NCBI GenBank assembly: GCA_947632325.1
Contig: CANROU010000011.1
Location: 1-33,229, forward strand
DNA from: an uncultured Bacilli bacterium
Lineage (GTDB): Bacteria; Bacillota_I; Bacilli_A; RF39; UBA660
Direction: 5' to 3'
Length of the DNA stretch: 33,229 nucleotides
Under the pieces are notes generated by a model that was not told the DNA's origin, ran no database searches, and worked only from the letters and a program-made list of their open reading frames with translations. The position numbers and the translations under genes were made by a program. This document shows positions 6,982 through 15,720 of this stretch, piece by piece (position 1 is the first letter of the stretch; each line of letters starts with the position of its first letter).

Positions 6982-7975
6982 ATATATATTAGGAATTGAA
7001 AGTAGTTGTGATGAAACTAGTTGCGCTATTGTTAAAAATGGTTGTGAAGAGATTGCTACAGTTGTTTTATCTCAAATTGATATTCACACAGACTTTGGTG
7101 GAGTAGTCCCTGAAATAGCTAGTAGACATCATGTTAAAAATATTACTATGGTAATTGAACAAACATTAAAAAAAGCTAACATGAATATGACTGATATAGA
7201 TGCGATTGCTATTACCTATGGTCCAGGATTAATAGGCTCACTATTAGTTGGTTTAGAAGCGGCTAAAACATTATCTTATATATATCAAAAGCCCCTTATT
7301 CCCGTTCATCATATAGCAGGTCATATTTATGCTAATAGTTTAGTTCGCCCCCTACAATTTCCTTTAATAGCACTAGTTGTCAGTGGTGGCCATACCGATT
7401 TAATAAAAATGGATAGTCATTATTCATTTGAAAAATTAGGTGGAACATTAGATGATGCTGTTGGTGAATGTTATGATAAAGTGGCTAGAGTATTAGGATT
7501 GGGTTATCCAGGAGGACCTAAAATTGATAAATTAGCTAAACAAGGAAATAATACTTATTCTCTACCAACGCCTTTAAATGATGATAGTTATAATTTTAGT
7601 TATAGTGGCTTAAAAAGTGCGGTGATTAATTTAAATCATAAAGAACAACAACGAAAGCAAAAAATAATAAAAGCAGATTTAGCGGCTTCTTTTCAACAGG
7701 TAGTTATTGATTCTTTAATTAAAAAAACTAAAAGAGCCCTTAAAAATAATGATATTCATCATTTAATTATCGCTGGTGGTGTTGCTGCTAATGAAGGTTT
7801 GCGAGAAGCTCTTACTATTATGTGTGAACAAGAAAATATTGATTTGTCGATTCCACCTATTAAATTTTGCACAGATAATGCGGCTATGATTGCTGCAGCA
7901 GGATATTTTGCTTATCAAAAGGGAAGAGTTGCAGATTTAGCCCTTAACAGTAAATCTAGTGATTATCTTCATTAA
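6974..7975 (+). CDS. tsaD: tRNA N6-threonylcarbamoyladenosine transferase TsaD
   Basis: A 333-residue catalytic subunit that transfers threonylcarbamoyl from threonylcarbamoyl-AMP to A37 of tRNA. It has the opening ILGIESSCDET, the metal-binding HHIAGH (112-117), SGGHTDL (137-143), the nucleotide-loop segment GYPGGPKIDKLA, and FCTDNAAMIAAAG near the C-terminus. Length is normal. It is the last gene of the operon and is followed by a terminator shared with deoD. Confidence 0.96.
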   Translation: MDKYILGIESSCDETSCAIVKNGCEEIATVVLSQIDIHTDFGGVVPEIASRHHVKNITMVIEQTLKKANMNMTDIDAIAITYGPGLIGSLLVGLEAAKTLSYIYQKPLIPVHHIAGHIYANSLVRPLQFPLIALVVSGGHTDLIKMDSHYSFEKLGGTLDDAVGECYDKVARVLGLGYPGGPKIDKLAKQGNNTYSLPTPLNDDSYNFSYSGLKSAVINLNHKEQQRKQKIIKADLAASFQQVVIDSLIKKTKRALKNNDIHHLIIAGGVAANEGLREALTIMCEQENIDLSIPPIKFCTDNAAMIAAAGYFAYQKGRVADLALNSKSSDYLH

Positions 7976-7989
7976 AAAATGAATATATA

Positions 7990-8052
7990 AATAAAAAAAA
8001 CAAACGGTTGAATGGTACTCTTGAGAGTAGACATCAAATGTTTGTTTTTTTT
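7990..8052. terminator. Bidirectional terminator between tsaD and deoD
   Basis: AAAAAAAACAAACG and ATGTTTGTTTTTTTT form the outer stem, and TACTC/GAGTA a small inner hairpin (8017-8030). A and T runs on the two sides serve both strands for the convergent genes. Confidence 0.75.
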
Positions 8053-8084
8053 ACTTAGTTTAATTTTATCTAAATTAATTTACC

Positions 8085-8840
8085 TTATTTAATAATTGAT
8101 TCTAGGGCCAAAATAATCATATCATTTAAACTTTTTTCTCTATCTTCGCTACTTAATACTATATTGCTATATTTTGAATCTACAGCAGTTAAAATACAAG
8201 ATGCTTCCTTTTTAAAATAATTGGCAATGTGAAATAAGCCAAATGCTTCCATTTCTTCAGCAATTATATCTAGTTCTTTAGGAATCCTATTTAATAGTCG
8301 ATCATAATCAACATATGGTCCAAAGACATCCATTGTGGTTATATTACCCACATGTAATTTATAGTTTAATTCATTAGCTGTATCCATAATAGTACTATTT
8401 AATTCATTGGATGGATAGGTAATATGTTCTTTGTAATCGTTAAAAGTATAAGCAAAATTTGATTCCGAAAAAGAACTAGTAGCTAAAATAAGATCTGAAA
8501 CTTTAACAGTTGGTTTAACGGCACCACAAGTTCCTATACGAATAATCTTTTCAACATGAAAATAATGAAACAATTCAAATGCATAAATACCCATGCTTGG
8601 CATGCCCATGCCTGATGCTATTACAGTTACTCTAACACCTTTATAAAATCCTGTATAGCCCAACATGTTTCTTAAATTAGCTATATTTTTATTATCGATA
8701 GAAAAATTTTCAGCTATGGAATTTTCTAAAAAATTTTCAGCAATATATTTAGCACGTAAAGGATCTCCAGGCATTAGTACTAGTGGTGCTATTTCTCCTT
8801 CTTTAGCATTAATATGAATAGGTTCATCTCCCATAAACAT
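8085..8840 (-). CDS. deoD: Purine-nucleoside phosphorylase, DeoD type
   Basis: 251 residues of the hexameric NP-I family, which splits purine (deoxy)nucleosides with phosphate to base and (deoxy)ribose-1-phosphate in salvage. Visible motifs are VLMPGDPLRAKYIAENFL (phosphate site), ASGMGMPSMGIYAFEL, IRIGTCGAV, and IIAEEMEAFGLF (ribose site, with Glu-Met-Glu). The usual catalytic Asp near the end is in ILTAVDSKYS. I start at ATG 8840, since GGAGG lies 8 bases before it; a GTG at 8849 falls inside that site. It is a single gene convergent with the t6A operon. Confidence 0.93.
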   Translation of the reverse strand: MFMGDEPIHINAKEGEIAPLVLMPGDPLRAKYIAENFLENSIAENFSIDNKNIANLRNMLGYTGFYKGVRVTVIASGMGMPSMGIYAFELFHYFHVEKIIRIGTCGAVKPTVKVSDLILATSSFSESNFAYTFNDYKEHITYPSNELNSTIMDTANELNYKLHVGNITTMDVFGPYVDYDRLLNRIPKELDIIAEEMEAFGLFHIANYFKKEASCILTAVDSKYSNIVLSSEDREKSLNDMIILALESIIK

Positions 8841-8947
8841 CGTTATCACCTCCCAATTATAATTTTACCAAAAATTTGTTTTTAATAATATAATTTTTAT
8901 TTATTTAGCCATTTGTTTACGTTAAATATTATGAGAATAAAGTCAAT

Positions 8948-9508
8948 TTAATTTCTTTCATCAAAGAATAAATATGAAGATATTTTTTTGACATAAGAAC
9001 AAATTTCTGGAAATGATTCTTTTATTTCACCACGAAAATATTGGATTATTATATTGATAATACCATTAGTAAAGAGAAGTATATCTAGATGATTTATGGT
9101 TGGAGATAAAGTTTTGGTTAGGGTATTTGTTATCTTTTTGTTTAACAAATCAGTAAATATTAAAGGATCGTTAGAGGCTAAAACTTGGGAATAAATCTTT
9201 TTATTATCTTCTAAATATTTAAAAATAGAATCAATGTAATCGTATAACTCTTGTTTTTTCGTTATATGTAATTCATTAGTTGGGAAAATTTTTTCTAATA
9301 TTTCATTTTGCATTTCCACAGCCACTTCATAAATATTATCATAATGTGAATAAAATGCGCCTCTTGTTAAATTAGCTCTTTTTACTAATTCTGTAACTGT
9401 TATATATTGAATTTCTTTTTTCTCTTCCAACAACTCAGCAAATTCTTTTTTTATTAAATTTTTAGTCTTTTTAGAACTATTATTAATTCCTTTTAATTTC
9501 ATATTCAT
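8948..9508 (-). CDS. TetR-family regulator, probably of the adjacent MMPL transporter
   Basis: About 186 residues. The N-terminal TetR helix-turn-helix is clear (TVTELVKRANLTRGAFYSHYDNIYEVA); the C-terminal ligand domain is unlike any I can name. The start is uncertain: upstream ATG 9508 and ATG 9502 fit the TetR N-terminus, while a longer frame reaching to 9592 would run through the promoter and operator. A TATAAT sits only 9 bases before ATG 9508, which suggests a leaderless or nearly leaderless mRNA. It is divergent from the transporter at 9656, and a 29-bp inverted repeat lies between the two, the classical arrangement for local repression of an efflux gene. Confidence 0.85.
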   Translation of the reverse strand: MNMKLKGINNSSKKTKNLIKKEFAELLEEKKEIQYITVTELVKRANLTRGAFYSHYDNIYEVAVEMQNEILEKIFPTNELHITKKQELYDYIDSIFKYLEDNKKIYSQVLASNDPLIFTDLLNKKITNTLTKTLSPTINHLDILLFTNGIINIIIQYFRGEIKESFPEICSYVKKISSYLFFDERN

Positions 9509-9530
9509 CACAACAGTATTATAACATGAT

Positions 9531-9559
9531 TTTAAACAAAAAGTGATAATTTGTTTAAA
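9531..9559. promoter_or_regulatory. Probable TetR operator, 10-bp inverted repeat
   Basis: TTTAAACAAA (9531-9540) and its exact complement TTTGTTTAAA (9550-9559) are separated by 9 bases. The repeat lies just upstream of the TATAAT of the TetR gene, in the divergent region before the MMPL gene. Confidence 0.65.
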
Positions 9560-9655
9560 TTTTAACAATGTATGTATTTTTGTTATTAACATTAGTATAT
9601 TTTTTAATTAGAATATATTATGTTTGTGTTTAATAGGTTATTTAGGAGGGTAAAT

Positions 9656-12600
9656 ATGAAAAAACTAAGTGATTTTATTGTTCAAAGAAGGGTTTTTGTT
9701 TTTATTGCCTTTCTAATATTAGTGTTTTTGAGTTTTCTAAGTGCTTCAAAAGTTGAAATTAATCGGGATATAACGAAATATTTGCCTAATTCTTCTAAGG
9801 TTAGAATTGGTATGAATATAATGGAAAATGAATTTCAAAATCAAACGAGTAGTTTAAATGTAATGTTTAAAGGATTAACATTACAAGATAGAAAGCAAAT
9901 TTTTAATGAATTGAAAAATTTTGATCATGTGAAGGAAGTTTTGTATGAAGAAAATACTAATTATGTAAAAAAAGACTACACGTTATATAAAATTACTTGT
10001 GATAAAAATAAAGAAAGTAAGGAAGCTGAAAAACTATATGATGATATAATAAAAACTTATAAACATTATAAGCTTGAAACTAGTGGAGATTTATCGGATG
10101 AATACAAGGTTGTCTTACCTTTATGGATAGTTGTTTTAGCTATTGCTTGTGCTTTAATAATTTTAATTATTATGTGCGATTCGTATGTTGAGCCATTTCT
10201 GTTTTTAATTGCTATTGGAATGGGAGTCTTTTTAAACAAAGGTACTAATATAATATTTGCATCTATTTCTAGTATTACTGAGTCCATTTCAGCTATTTTG
10301 CAGTTGGCTTTGTCAATGGATTATTCTATTATGCTTATGAATAGGTATAGACAAGAAAAAGAAGTTGAAACTGATAATGTGAAGGCTATGAAAAAAGCCT
10401 TGTATAAATCTTTTAGATCTATTTCTAGCAGCTCTATCACTACGATTGTTGGTCTTCTTGCTTTGATATTTATGAGTTTTACTATTGGAAGAGACTTAGG
10501 TTTTGTTTTGGCAAAAGGGGTATTATTTAGTTTACTCACTATATTTACATGTTTACCTTTCTTGATTCTTACATTTGATAAATTAATTACGAAAACTAGA
10601 AAAAAAGCTCCTGTATTTAATATGGAATCAAGTGGTAAATTTGCTTATAAGTTTAGATATATAGGAATTTTTGTGTTTATTATTATTTTTGTTGTAAGTT
10701 TTCTTTTAAAAGGGAATTTAAAAATACTATATACGGATTCTTATTCGGATGAGATATCTAAAATATTTAATATGAATAATCAAATGGCTATCATTTATGA
10801 AAATAAGTATGAGGATGAAATAACAAAATATTGCCAAACGTTAGCTAAGGATAAAAAGATTGATGAAGTATTATGTTATGGTAATACTATCAATGAACCT
10901 CTTTTATACAGTAACTTTAATTCTAAATTAAAAGATCTAAAAATAGATGATAAAATAGATGAGTACTTATTAAAAATTATTTATTATAGTTATTATAATA
11001 GAGATACGTTGAATAAAATGACGATTAATGATCTTGTAACATTTACTGTAAATGATGTCTATAATAATGTTGATTTGAATGACAAAATATCCAATGATAC
11101 AAGAAATAATATTGAAAGATTATCTAATTTTACAGATACAAATAAAGTTAATGTTAAAAGAGATACCAAAGAAATAGCTAATATGTTTGAGATTGATGAG
11201 AGTACTGTAAAAGATTTATTAATATATTATAATTCTATTACAAATAATACGAAGTTAACTATTGTGGATTTTGTCAATTTTATGAATAATTATGTTTTAA
11301 AAAGTAAATATGTGTCTAATATTGACAATAAATCTCTAGCCAATTTACAATTTATTACTACCTTTACTAATAGAAACTTTTTAGCAACATCGATTCCTTC
11401 TAGTGAAATGGCTCAATTATTTAATGTGGATAATCAATTAATGACCCAATTATATTTATATTATGTAACGGTTAATGATATCAATAATAAATTAACTATT
11501 AATGATTTTACTAATTTTGTTATTAACAATCTTTTAAATAATGAAGAATATCAGCATTTATTTAATGATGATACAAAAGAGAAGCTAAATTTATTAAACA
11601 AGTTTAGTGATGTAGATAATATTAATAAAGATTTGAATTATAAAGAAATGGCGGGATTTCTTAATATCAGTGAAGATGTTGCTTTTAAAGTTTATCTTTT
11701 AAATAATAGTCAAACTGATAATGGCACAAAATATACAATAGAAAAATTATTAACCAATATTACATATATTAGTGAGCTTTATCCTGCTTTGTCTATTGAT
11801 ATATCACAATTAGATTCTATTCCTCCCGTTTTATATGATAAAGAACTTACAGCGACTGAATTTGCGGAAATATCTAAAATAGATATTAACAGAGTATATT
11901 TATTATATTCATTAATAGATTATTTAGATGGTAATACTTCTTGGTTATTAAACCCTCAAGAATTTGTTACATTTATTATAAATAATTCTAATAATCCATA
12001 CCTTGCATCTTATTTAACGGAAGATATTTTAAATAATCTTAGATCGATTCAATATATAATGGCTAACTGTTATAAAGAATATTCTTATCAAGAATTAGCT
12101 ACTTCGTTTAAATTAGAAATCACGACGTTAAAAAACATATATAGCTTATATATTATAAATAATACCGAAATAAAAATTTCTCCACTTGATTTTATAAGCT
12201 TTTTGAATATCCATCAAAATGATGATATTTTAGCTCAAAACATGTCATTTTCTACTATAGAAAACATAAAAAATATTAATAATATTGTTGATGGAATAAT
12301 AACTAGTAAACAATATACAAAAGAAGAGTTAGCTAGGGTATTTAATTTAGATGATAGTAATATCAGTTTATTATATTCTTTATATGATTTAAATTATAAT
12401 GGAACAAATATTACGGTATCTTATAAGGAATTTATTGATTTTTTGGTTAATAATGTGATATCCAATGAAAAATATAAAAATTATTTAGATGCGACTAAAA
12501 TAGAAAAAATAAATACTGTTAATAAAATTATTAATAGTACGATAAATAATATTAAATACAATGAAAAGGAAATGTATGATATCTTTCATGTTTTAGCAGA

Positions 12601-13489
12601 TGATGTTGATCAAGATTTAGTTGAATTACTATACATATATTATGGTAGCAAAAATGAATATCATGATTGGATGTTGACAATTGAACAGGTTGTTAATTAT
12701 TTAAATAGTGATATATTAAACGATAGTAAGTTTAATGATTTTATTGATGAAGAAGATAGGGCTAATATTATAGATTATCAAGCAAAGATTAAAGATGCTA
12801 AAGAAATGTTAAAAGGTCACAAATATTCTAGGATGGTTTTAAACACGCATTATGACTTAGAAGATAAAATGGCTTTTGAATTTATGGATAATGTGACAAA
12901 AGATTTAAATATAGATGGTAACGAAATATATTTAATAGGTAATACACCTATGGCTTATGAAATGAATAAATCTTTTAATAGTGAATTGAATTTTATTACT
13001 ATTTTAACTATTTTGTTTATATTTGTTATTGTCTTAATTACTTTTAAATCGTTTTTAATTCCAGTTGTTCTAGTTGTTTTAATACAGACTGCTGTGTTTA
13101 TGACAATGGGTATTCTAACATTTGAAGGGGGAACTGTTTATTTTATAGCGTTGCTTATTGTTCAAAGTATTTTAATGGGAGCAACTATTGATTATGCTAT
13201 TTTATATACATCTTACTATTTAGAGTTGAGGAAAAAATATTCTATCAAAGAATCTATAATTAAGGCATATAATAATTCAATAAATACGATCTTAACCAGT
13301 GCTTTGATTTTATCCATAGTAACACTTATTATAGGACATTTTTCTTCTGCTACAGCTTCTAAGATATGTATTACTATTTCACAAGGTACCATTTGTTCAA
13401 CATTATTAATTTTATTGCTTTTACCTGAATTGATAGCTTCTTTTGATAAATTCATTACAAAAAACAAGCTAGTAAAGAATAAAGAATAA
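9656..13489 (+). CDS. MMPL/RND-family exporter with tandem helical repeats in the extracellular loop
   Basis: 1277 residues from ATG 9656 (GGAGGG 7 bases upstream; the ATG at 9620 has no ribosome site). The layout is that of MMPL transporters. There is TM1 at 10-30, then a first bundle at about 155-352 with the proton-relay Asp222 in SMDYSIMLMNRYR, and a second bundle at about 1112-1262 with Asp1179 in GATIDYAIL. What stands out is the second extracellular loop: residues 455-1045 consist of eight tandem units of 72-86 residues. Each unit joins a LTIxDFVxF segment (455, 534, 613, 693, 765, 841, 921, 1007) to an xEMAxxFxIDExxVxxLYxLY helix. MMPL proteins export lipids or peptides; the cargo here is unknown. 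The divergent TetR regulator and its operator suggest induction by a small molecule. Confidence 0.9.
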   Translation: MKKLSDFIVQRRVFVFIAFLILVFLSFLSASKVEINRDITKYLPNSSKVRIGMNIMENEFQNQTSSLNVMFKGLTLQDRKQIFNELKNFDHVKEVLYEENTNYVKKDYTLYKITCDKNKESKEAEKLYDDIIKTYKHYKLETSGDLSDEYKVVLPLWIVVLAIACALIILIIMCDSYVEPFLFLIAIGMGVFLNKGTNIIFASISSITESISAILQLALSMDYSIMLMNRYRQEKEVETDNVKAMKKALYKSFRSISSSSITTIVGLLALIFMSFTIGRDLGFVLAKGVLFSLLTIFTCLPFLILTFDKLITKTRKKAPVFNMESSGKFAYKFRYIGIFVFIIIFVVSFLLKGNLKILYTDSYSDEISKIFNMNNQMAIIYENKYEDEITKYCQTLAKDKKIDEVLCYGNTINEPLLYSNFNSKLKDLKIDDKIDEYLLKIIYYSYYNRDTLNKMTINDLVTFTVNDVYNNVDLNDKISNDTRNNIERLSNFTDTNKVNVKRDTKEIANMFEIDESTVKDLLIYYNSITNNTKLTIVDFVNFMNNYVLKSKYVSNIDNKSLANLQFITTFTNRNFLATSIPSSEMAQLFNVDNQLMTQLYLYYVTVNDINNKLTINDFTNFVINNLLNNEEYQHLFNDDTKEKLNLLNKFSDVDNINKDLNYKEMAGFLNISEDVAFKVYLLNNSQTDNGTKYTIEKLLTNITYISELYPALSIDISQLDSIPPVLYDKELTATEFAEISKIDINRVYLLYSLIDYLDGNTSWLLNPQEFVTFIINNSNNPYLASYLTEDILNNLRSIQYIMANCYKEYSYQELATSFKLEITTLKNIYSLYIINNTEIKISPLDFISFLNIHQNDDILAQNMSFSTIENIKNINNIVDGIITSKQYTKEELARVFNLDDSNISLLYSLYDLNYNGTNITVSYKEFIDFLVNNVISNEKYKNYLDATKIEKINTVNKIINSTINNIKYNEKEMYDIFHVLADDVDQDLVELLYIYYGSKNEYHDWMLTIEQVVNYLNSDILNDSKFNDFIDEEDRANIIDYQAKIKDAKEMLKGHKYSRMVLNTHYDLEDKMAFEFMDNVTKDLNIDGNEIYLIGNTPMAYEMNKSFNSELNFITILTILFIFVIVLITFKSFLIPVVLVVLIQTAVFMTMGILTFEGGTVYFIALLIVQSILMGATIDYAILYTSYYLELRKKYSIKESIIKAYNNSINTILTSALILSIVTLIIGHFSSATASKICITISQGTICSTLLILLLLPELIASFDKFITKNKLVKNKE

Positions 13490-13530
13490 AACCTTAAACA
13501 TTATTTTTAATAATTGATTTATGGCAAAAG

Positions 13531-13567
13531 AAAATAGCTAAAAATAATAATTAAATTTAGCTATTTT
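13531..13567 (+). terminator. Terminator after the MMPL gene
   Basis: Perfect 12-bp stem AAAATAGCTAAA / TTTAGCTATTTT with a 13-base loop and a T-rich tail. It is symmetric and may act in both directions. Confidence 0.75.
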
Positions 13568-13580
13568 TATTAATTTTTTA

Positions 13581-13627
13581 TTGACATAGTGTCATTATGG
13601 ATGTATTGTTATATTGACGATGTGTCA
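13581..13627 (+). promoter_or_regulatory. Promoter and paired operators of the TetR redox operon
   Basis: TTGACA (13581-13586) is a clear -35; the -10 is weak (TATTGT, 13604-13609, 17-base spacing). Two copies of the dyad TGAC(A/G)nnnTGTCA lie at 13582-13594 (perfect) and 13615-13627 (one mismatch), 33 bp or three helical turns apart. One covers the -35, the other the transcription start. The following gene encodes a TetR protein, so autorepression is likely. Confidence 0.7.
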
Positions 13628-13644
13628 GTAGGAGGATGTAAAAG

Positions 13645-14262
13645 ATGGAAAAACGACTGATAGATGAAAGAAAAGAAGAAGTTATTAATGCTTGTGAAGA
13701 ACTATATGAAAAGCTTGATTTTAAAGATATAAATATTAAGCTTATTGGAGAACAAATAAGTGTTGGTAGAACTTCTATCTATAATTATTTTGGGACGAAA
13801 GAAGAAATATTTTTAGCACTTCTTGAAAGAGAATATTTAAAGTGGAATGATGACTTATCTAATATTATTAAGATGAATGAAAAACTATCCAAAGAGGAGT
13901 TTATAGAAAAAATTACTAATTCCCTAATAAAGCGAAAAACATTACTAAAGCTTATTTCTATGAATATGTTTGAAATGGAGGCAAATAGTAGAACCCAATG
14001 TATTACTAATTTTAAATTAGCATTTAAAGAATCTATTTCTTTATTAGAACAATGCTTATGTAAATTCTTTAATGTCAAAGATAGTGAAGCAGAAGAAATT
14101 ACATTTACTATATTACCTTTTTTAGTAGGAATTTATCCTTACACTTCCCTAACGGATAAAATGAAAGAAGCGATAAATAAAGCAAATCTTGAATATAAAT
14201 TTTATACCGATAAGGAAATGATAAAAATGGGGCTTTCTAAAATATTAGGGGGAATCAAATGA
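13645..14262 (+). CDS. TetR-family regulator of the redox operon
   Basis: 205 residues. The N-terminal helix-turn-helix is clear (IGEQISVGRTSIYNYFGTKEEIFLALLERE, about residues 34-63). The C-terminal half resembles TetR regulators that sense small lipophilic or redox compounds, but the ligand cannot be read from sequence. The ribosome site AGGAGG is 9 bases before the ATG. It is the first gene of the operon, overlapping the next by 4 bases (ATGA), and two operator copies lie in its promoter. Confidence 0.9.
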   Translation: MEKRLIDERKEEVINACEELYEKLDFKDINIKLIGEQISVGRTSIYNYFGTKEEIFLALLEREYLKWNDDLSNIIKMNEKLSKEEFIEKITNSLIKRKTLLKLISMNMFEMEANSRTQCITNFKLAFKESISLLEQCLCKFFNVKDSEAEEITFTILPFLVGIYPYTSLTDKMKEAINKANLEYKFYTDKEMIKMGLSKILGGIK

Positions 14263-14792
14263 AAATAGTTGTGCTTTCTGGAAGTCCACATAAAAATGGA
14301 ACATCAAATACACTAGTAAATGAATTTGTAAGAGGTGCTAAAGAAGTTGGTAAAGAAGTGGAGGTGATTGATTTAGCTCATACAGATATTCACCCTTGTA
14401 TGGGATGTGATGCTTGTGGTATGAATGGTGATTGTAAATGGAGGGATAAAGGAAATGAGATTTTAAATAAAATATTAGAATCTGATGCCCTAATCTTTGC
14501 CTCTCCTGTTTATTATTACAATGTGAGTAGTCAGTTAAAAATGATCATAGATCGTTTTTATGCTAAAACAATGAAAATCACGAATAAACATTTAAAAGCA
14601 GGAGTCATAATGACAGCTTGGAATAATGATGATGAATTTACTTATGGAGCAATAGATAAATACTTTGATACATTACTATCCTATATGCACTTTCAAGATA
14701 TAGGAAGAATATATGCTAAAGGTTGTGGCACCGTATCAATGATGCCAAAGAAATATTATGAAGAAGCATATAAGTTAGGAAGGGATATTTAA
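14259..14792 (+). CDS. NAD(P)H-dependent FMN reductase-type flavoprotein with CxxC motifs
   Basis: 177 residues of flavodoxin-like fold. The phosphate loop that binds FMN is SGSPHKNGTSNTL (7-19), and the flavin-contacting SPVYYYNVSSQLKMIIDR follows at about 87-104. Cys47, Cys50, Cys53 and Cys59 (CMGCDACG and a following Cys) resemble iron-sulfur flavoproteins and the NADPH-dependent reductases of clostridia, so a 4Fe-4S cluster or redox-active thiols are possible. Length is typical. It likely reduces quinones, nitro compounds or similar acceptors. It is coupled by ATGA to the TetR gene and ends one base before the next gene. Confidence 0.85.
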   Translation: MKIVVLSGSPHKNGTSNTLVNEFVRGAKEVGKEVEVIDLAHTDIHPCMGCDACGMNGDCKWRDKGNEILNKILESDALIFASPVYYYNVSSQLKMIIDRFYAKTMKITNKHLKAGVIMTAWNNDDEFTYGAIDKYFDTLLSYMHFQDIGRIYAKGCGTVSMMPKKYYEEAYKLGRDI

Positions 14793-14793
14793 T

Positions 14794-15705
14794 ATGGAAA
14801 AAATTGATGTGTTTGCCCATGTATTATTACCAAATTACTATGGGAAGATGTTAAATATTGATTCTACTATTAGCTCAACTTATGCTTTTACAAATATAGA
14901 ATCATTAAAAGATTTAAGTGTAAGAAGAAAATTATGGAATGGTACAACGAAACAAATAGTAAGTTATGCCAATATCAATGCTGAAGATTATTGTAATCCA
15001 GAAGAATCGGCAAGATTATGTAGAGAAGCAAATAAAGAACTTATAAATTGTGTAAGAGAAAATAATGATATGTTCCCTTATGGAATTGGAATGTTACCTT
15101 TTAATAATGTTGAAGAGTCCCTACATATTTTAGACGAAATTGCATCTTCAAAAGAACTTGTTGGTGTTCAAGTTTTTACAAGACATTTAGGAAAAAGTAT
15201 TGCTGATAAAGAATACTTACCAATTTTAAAAAAGTGTGCACGCCTTGGATTACTTGTTTTACTTCATCCTGTATTTGACCCGCGAAAGCCAGATAATAAT
15301 ATCGTATTTAGTTGGGAATATGAATTGTCACTTGCTATGTTAGATCTAGTAAATGCAGATATATTTAATAAGTGCCCGAATATTAAGATTATTGTTCATC
15401 ATGCAGGAGCTATGATACCATTCTTTGCAGGTAGAATTGATAACATAATGAAAGATAAAAAAGATGATTTCAAAAAGTTTTATGTGGATACAGCCATACT
15501 TGGAAATACGCGGGGCTTAGAACTCGCAGTATATTACTTTGGAACAGATAATGTCTTATATGGTACAGATGCTCCATTTGGAATTATGCCGAATGGTGCG
15601 ACTAAAGAAATAGAAAGTGCTATTGACCAATTACCAATTTCTTTAGAAGATAAAGAAAAGATATATTTTATGAATTTACAAAAATTATTAAAAAAGATGC
15701 AATAA
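14794..15705 (+). CDS. Amidohydrolase-2 family TIM-barrel protein (ACMSD-like), altered HxH motif
   Basis: 303 residues of the amidohydrolase superfamily, closest in layout to decarboxylases and hydrolases of the ACMSD type. Metal ligands visible are His9, His158 (VLLHPVFDP), His202/203 (IIVHHAGAM) and Asp259 (LYGTDAPFG). The usual first His of the DxHxH motif is Phe7 here (DVFAHV). The site therefore has one ligand fewer than canonical members, and the substrate or metal dependence may differ. GGAAGGG gives a ribosome site 10 bases before ATG. It sits between two flavin proteins in the operon, so it may act on an aromatic or quinone-derived compound; that is inference. Confidence 0.82.
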   Translation: MEKIDVFAHVLLPNYYGKMLNIDSTISSTYAFTNIESLKDLSVRRKLWNGTTKQIVSYANINAEDYCNPEESARLCREANKELINCVRENNDMFPYGIGMLPFNNVEESLHILDEIASSKELVGVQVFTRHLGKSIADKEYLPILKKCARLGLLVLLHPVFDPRKPDNNIVFSWEYELSLAMLDLVNADIFNKCPNIKIIVHHAGAMIPFFAGRIDNIMKDKKDDFKKFYVDTAILGNTRGLELAVYYFGTDNVLYGTDAPFGIMPNGATKEIESAIDQLPISLEDKEKIYFMNLQKLLKKMQ

Positions 15706-15720
15706 AGGGAGAAAATAATA

